Assembly: GCF_016907925.1 (NCBI RefSeq)
Contig: NZ_JAFBCZ010000028.1
Span: forward strand, 17,621-81,620
Origin: Herpetosiphon giganteus
GTDB taxonomy: Bacteria > Chloroflexota > Chloroflexia > Chloroflexales > Herpetosiphonaceae
DNA length: 64,000 nucleotides
Reading direction: 5' to 3'
Shown here: positions 61,584-64,000 of the stretch, piece by piece
How positions within the stretch are numbered: the stretch's first letter is position 1
How the letters are laid out: each line of letters begins with the position of its first letter
Notes under the pieces: model-generated
What the model saw: only the letters and a program-made list of their open reading frames with translations
Told to the model about the DNA's origin: nothing
The model's database searches: none
Made by a program: the position numbers and the translations under genes

Positions 61584-62132
61584 TCATTGCTCCTCATGGG
61601 TAATAATTAAGAGGCCACGATGCACAATTTCGTTCACTGCATCCGCAAGATTCATCCCCAGCATTTTTAATACCGGAACCGATGGAAGCTTCCAATCAGC
61701 AGGGTTAAATACCCACTGGCCCTGCAAAATATGGCCAGTCGATACGATAAACAGCGATCCTTCATTCTGTACTGGGGAGATAAGCTTCCCAATGGGGGCA
61801 ATCTGAAGCTTATTGTGACGCACATAGGGATGGGTTTGCCAAATCGCTGCTTCCGTTAACGCCTTGGCAGCATGCGGATCAATGTGGATGGCTATCTGGT
61901 CAGTTGACCATTCAAAGATTCCCTGTAGATCATCGGTCAGTGCAAGGTACTGGTCATGCCATGGTGCCGTATTAAACGTCCATCCTCCATAGCGGCGCAA
62001 TACGGTTTCGACTGCTGGGAAAATGGGATACTGATGCGCCGCCAATGCGCTGAGCCACGGCGTTGGATCGGGACGGATCGCCGGATTCCACGGTGAATCG
62101 GCCATGAGTTGTTCAAGGATAGAAGCCAGCAT
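61584..62132 (-). CDS. SUKH-3-like immunity protein
   Basis: 182 residues from the ATG at 62132; a GTG one codon earlier is also possible and GAGGAG lies upstream. The pattern YPIFPAVETVLRRYGGWTF then HPYVRHNKLQIAPIGKL and LHIGTS-like ends matches SUKH-3 immunity proteins of polymorphic toxin systems. It is co-directional with a second gene of the same type, whose stop overlaps its start by 3 bases. No toxin gene is nearby. The family call rests on visible motifs. Confidence 0.75.
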   Translation of the reverse strand: MLASILEQLMADSPWNPAIRPDPTPWLSALAAHQYPIFPAVETVLRRYGGWTFNTAPWHDQYLALTDDLQGIFEWSTDQIAIHIDPHAAKALTEAAIWQTHPYVRHNKLQIAPIGKLISPVQNEGSLFIVSTGHILQGQWVFNPADWKLPSVPVLKMLGMNLADAVNEIVHRGLLIITHEEQ

Positions 62133-62698
62133 CACCCACGCTCCTCAGTACGATGATAATAGCAGACTGCTCGGTCAACAAGCCGATTGAGGCCATCACT
62201 GAGACTTGTTCCAACAATACTCATCATGGGTTGCCGATTGCGGTGGGTCGGAATGCCATAAAATTTCCCAAGGAGGACCCAGCCATCATCGGTTAAAAAG
62301 ATCGTTGCATCGTTATCATAGGAACCAATGGGACAAATCTGCCGTTGGTGCCGCTTAATAAACGGATGCTCACGCCAATCCGGTGCCGTCTCACTATCGC
62401 AATGCTGCGCATTGGCGGGAATAAAATCCTCAAAGAGCCGATTGCGATCAAACATATACGGAATGGCCTGGTGATAATAGATCGAATTTGCTCCAGCGGT
62501 TCGCACAACCGACAGGGTTGAAAGGCCCCCAAAGCGGGATAGAAATGCTGCTGCACGTGGAAATAGGGGATAGTTCGCGTGTTGAATCGCCGCGAGATGC
62601 ACCGAAGGATCGATCTGGCGATCGGGAGTCCAGCCAAAAAGCTGATAACATGTTGCTGCGATCGCTGATAGATCGAGACTCAAGGGTTGACCATGCAT
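62132..62698 (-). CDS. SUKH-3-like immunity protein (second copy)
   Basis: 188 residues from the ATG at 62698. The frame is open further upstream, but that region is antisense to a transposase remnant, so this start is preferred. Residues match the downstream gene in pattern (YPLFPRAAAFLSRFGGLSTL ... HPFIKRHQRQICPIGSY), with divergent sequence, so the two are old paralogues. SUKH-3 proteins neutralise specific toxins. Here the pair may be orphan immunity genes kept against toxins of related strains. Confidence 0.75.
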   Translation of the reverse strand: MHGQPLSLDLSAIAATCYQLFGWTPDRQIDPSVHLAAIQHANYPLFPRAAAFLSRFGGLSTLSVVRTAGANSIYYHQAIPYMFDRNRLFEDFIPANAQHCDSETAPDWREHPFIKRHQRQICPIGSYDNDATIFLTDDGWVLLGKFYGIPTHRNRQPMMSIVGTSLSDGLNRLVDRAVCYYHRTEERG

Positions 62699-62749
62699 GA
62701 ATTGCCCCCAATGATTGAGCAGACCCAGCCATGACCGACCTTCTCGGTC

Positions 62750-63223
62750 ATGGCTGGTATTAAGCAGGCGCGGTGTCCACAAGGGCATACGAGTGGCAAA
62801 TGGCGCTTCGAGCAGGATATCACGGGGCAAGCGCAAGCGGTGGTCCACATCCGCTTTTTGCGGAAGGATTGTAGTCCCTGTCCGGTTCGCACGCACTGCA
62901 CGCGCGGCAAACACGAACCACGCTCCGTGACCATCCGCACTCAAATCTATCATGAAGCGCTTCAGCAGGCACGCCAGTAGCAACGAACCCCAACATTTCA
63001 TCGCGAATACGCGCTGCGCTCCGGCATCGAGAGCAGTATTTCCCAGGGGATTCGCCACGTAGGCCTGCGGCGAACGCGCTTTATTGGGCTGGCGAAAACC
63101 CATCTTCAGCATGTCTTGAGTGCGGTGGCATTAAATGTCATTCGCATCGGCGCGTGTCTCGATCAGTCGCGCCAAACACCGCCGCGTCGGAGCGCCCTGT
63201 CGCGGCTCGTGGCATCGGGTTGA
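62750..63223 (+). pseudogene. IS1182-type transposase remnant with in-frame stop
   Basis: The plus-strand frame begins GIKQARCPQGHTSGKWRFEQ, contains FLRKDCSPCPVRTHCTR, then TAG at 62978-62980, then continues in the same frame with REYALRSGIESSISQGIR and LRRTRFIGLAKTHLQHVL to TGA at 63221-63223. This is the C-terminal half of an IS1182-like transposase. The 5' half is missing and the stop breaks the rest, so it is inactive. It lies antisense to the upstream end of the SUKH-3 gene. Confidence 0.82.
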
Positions 63224-63333
63224 GGGTTCGCCAGCAGAGTCAATCTTGGGTTTAACCCTATTTGAGTGGTCTTGTGTTTAACCCCACACTGATACCATCT
63301 ATCAATGTTTGCGAGTTATTTCTACCAGCGTTA

Positions 63334-63669
63334 CTAAGAACTGCGGAAAGTCCATTGCATCCACGATGGGTCTGGACTAACTTTCAATACATTATGTAAT
63401 TGTTCAAGCAAATCGCTTATTAGGAGGTCAAAATCACTAGGATTTAGGCTGAAAAGGAGATCAAGTTCATCACCATTGCGATAACAATCCAGCAAGAAAG
63501 GTGAGATTAGAGGATGATCGTTGATAATTTTAATAAGTTTTGGAAGCGCTAACGTCCAGATTCCCATCTCTGGTCGAAGGGTTTGATGCTTGATTGCGGT
63601 CAAAACACCAATTCCAAGATACGCCAATAGCTCAGCATCCATATTTTTAGGAATAATCAACTCCATCAT
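63334..63669 (-). CDS. Small AT-rich protein, possible immunity-type
   Basis: 111 residues beginning MMELIIPKNMDAELLAYLGIGVL. An ATG pair gives the start, with AGGAGAA upstream. It is helical and acidic near the end (NGDELDLLFSLNPSDFDLLISDLLEQL). It resembles DUF3969-type small proteins in pattern, but I am not certain. It lies beside SUKH immunity genes. Lower GC than most of the window. Confidence 0.65.
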   Translation of the reverse strand: MMELIIPKNMDAELLAYLGIGVLTAIKHQTLRPEMGIWTLALPKLIKIINDHPLISPFLLDCYRNGDELDLLFSLNPSDFDLLISDLLEQLHNVLKVSPDPSWMQWTFRSS

Positions 63670-64000
63670 TTTCTCCTAGAAGATAATGTCATCCAAATAC
63701 TACGTGACACGGTAAACCATTGTCTTGGTAACACATACCGATCGTTCACCATGGTAGCATTATCCAAGGATTTGTCACTTTTATCATCACCATTGATGTG
63801 TATTTATGGCACTGCAATGAGATGAAACAGCTCTACTAACGGGATTGCGTGTTATATATTACTCACCTATGGCTTAGTGTGCTACGTGACGAATACATTA
63901 CGGTAGAAACTCAGCAACGACATAGTATGCCTATGTCTGTCGTTTGGATGGCACACACCAAGCGAACATGTGTTGGTCTAGGCAGCCACGCAACGGTTTG
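63670..64000. other. Right-end stretch without recognised genes
   Basis: 331 bases with no convincing open frame. It includes the upstream region of the gene ending at 63334. No repeats or terminators were noticed. Confidence 0.4.

Noticed and set aside
62699..63112. N-terminal extension of the SUKH-3 protein
   Set aside because: The sequence is antisense to the IS1182-type transposase remnant; the codons are not those of the family.

Overview
The window is probably part of a large plasmid or integrated conjugative element of a filamentous Chloroflexota bacterium, most like Herpetosiphon. This is an inference from gene content, not from any database match. Signs include secreted proteins ending in short W/YLPLV- or YMPAVVR-type tails, long Thr/Pro-rich linkers in surface proteins, DUF11 proteins, STAND ATPases with TPR repeats, a NACHT-FGE remnant, XisH/XisI and SUKH immunity genes. 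No rRNA, tRNA or core housekeeping gene was seen. The presence of a ParM-like segregation gene, a replication-relaxation protein, an SSB-like protein and type IV secretion ATPases argues for a mobile replicon. No relaxase was recognised.

Layout. 1-4.7 kb: partial actin-like ParM gene, a repeat-rich centromere-like region, a small DNA-binding protein, a DUF433/DUF5615 toxin-antitoxin pair and small orphan genes. 4.7-11.7 kb (minus strand): a cell-surface operon with a lipoprotein, a regulator-like protein, a sortase, membrane proteins, a likely sortase substrate and a large beta-propeller/DUF11 protein. 11.7-13.9 kb: a truncated tyrosine-recombinase-like ORF and a winged-helix protein that may be a replication initiator. 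13.9-17.8 kb (plus strand, AT-rich): a likely acquired cassette of XRE regulator, ImmA/IrrE peptidase, membrane protein and cytochrome P450, preceded by a near-consensus promoter and a possible small RNA. 17.8-22.9 kb: a WYL-domain protein, an orphan CRISPR array (14 full repeats plus one truncated, 14 spacers, no cas genes in view), a degenerate DnaQ-like protein and a zinc-finger protein.

22.9-46.1 kb is the conjugation core in two divergent operons. The leftward operon (36.3 to 22.9 kb) encodes anchored surface proteins, VirB2/VirB3-like small membrane proteins, a VirB4-like ATPase, a VirD4-like coupling ATPase and a gingipain-like (C25) peptidase. The rightward operon (36.6 to 46.1 kb) encodes a VirB6/TrbL-like channel protein, a replication-relaxation protein, an SSB-like protein, an NlpC/P60 lipoprotein and two more secreted proteins. 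Two sets of 11-bp tandem repeats lie here, one between the divergent operons (36.38-36.46 kb) and one just before the replication-relaxation gene (39.77-39.82 kb); both are candidate origins or transfer sites.

46.2-64 kb is an accessory, partly decayed region: a NACHT-FGE remnant, two STAND ATPases with TPR-type repeats, a serine-recombinase remnant, IS256- and IS1182-type transposase remnants, a large secreted lytic-transglycosylase-like protein, a VapBC pair, XisH/XisI, two SUKH-3-like immunity proteins and a small AT-rich orphan.
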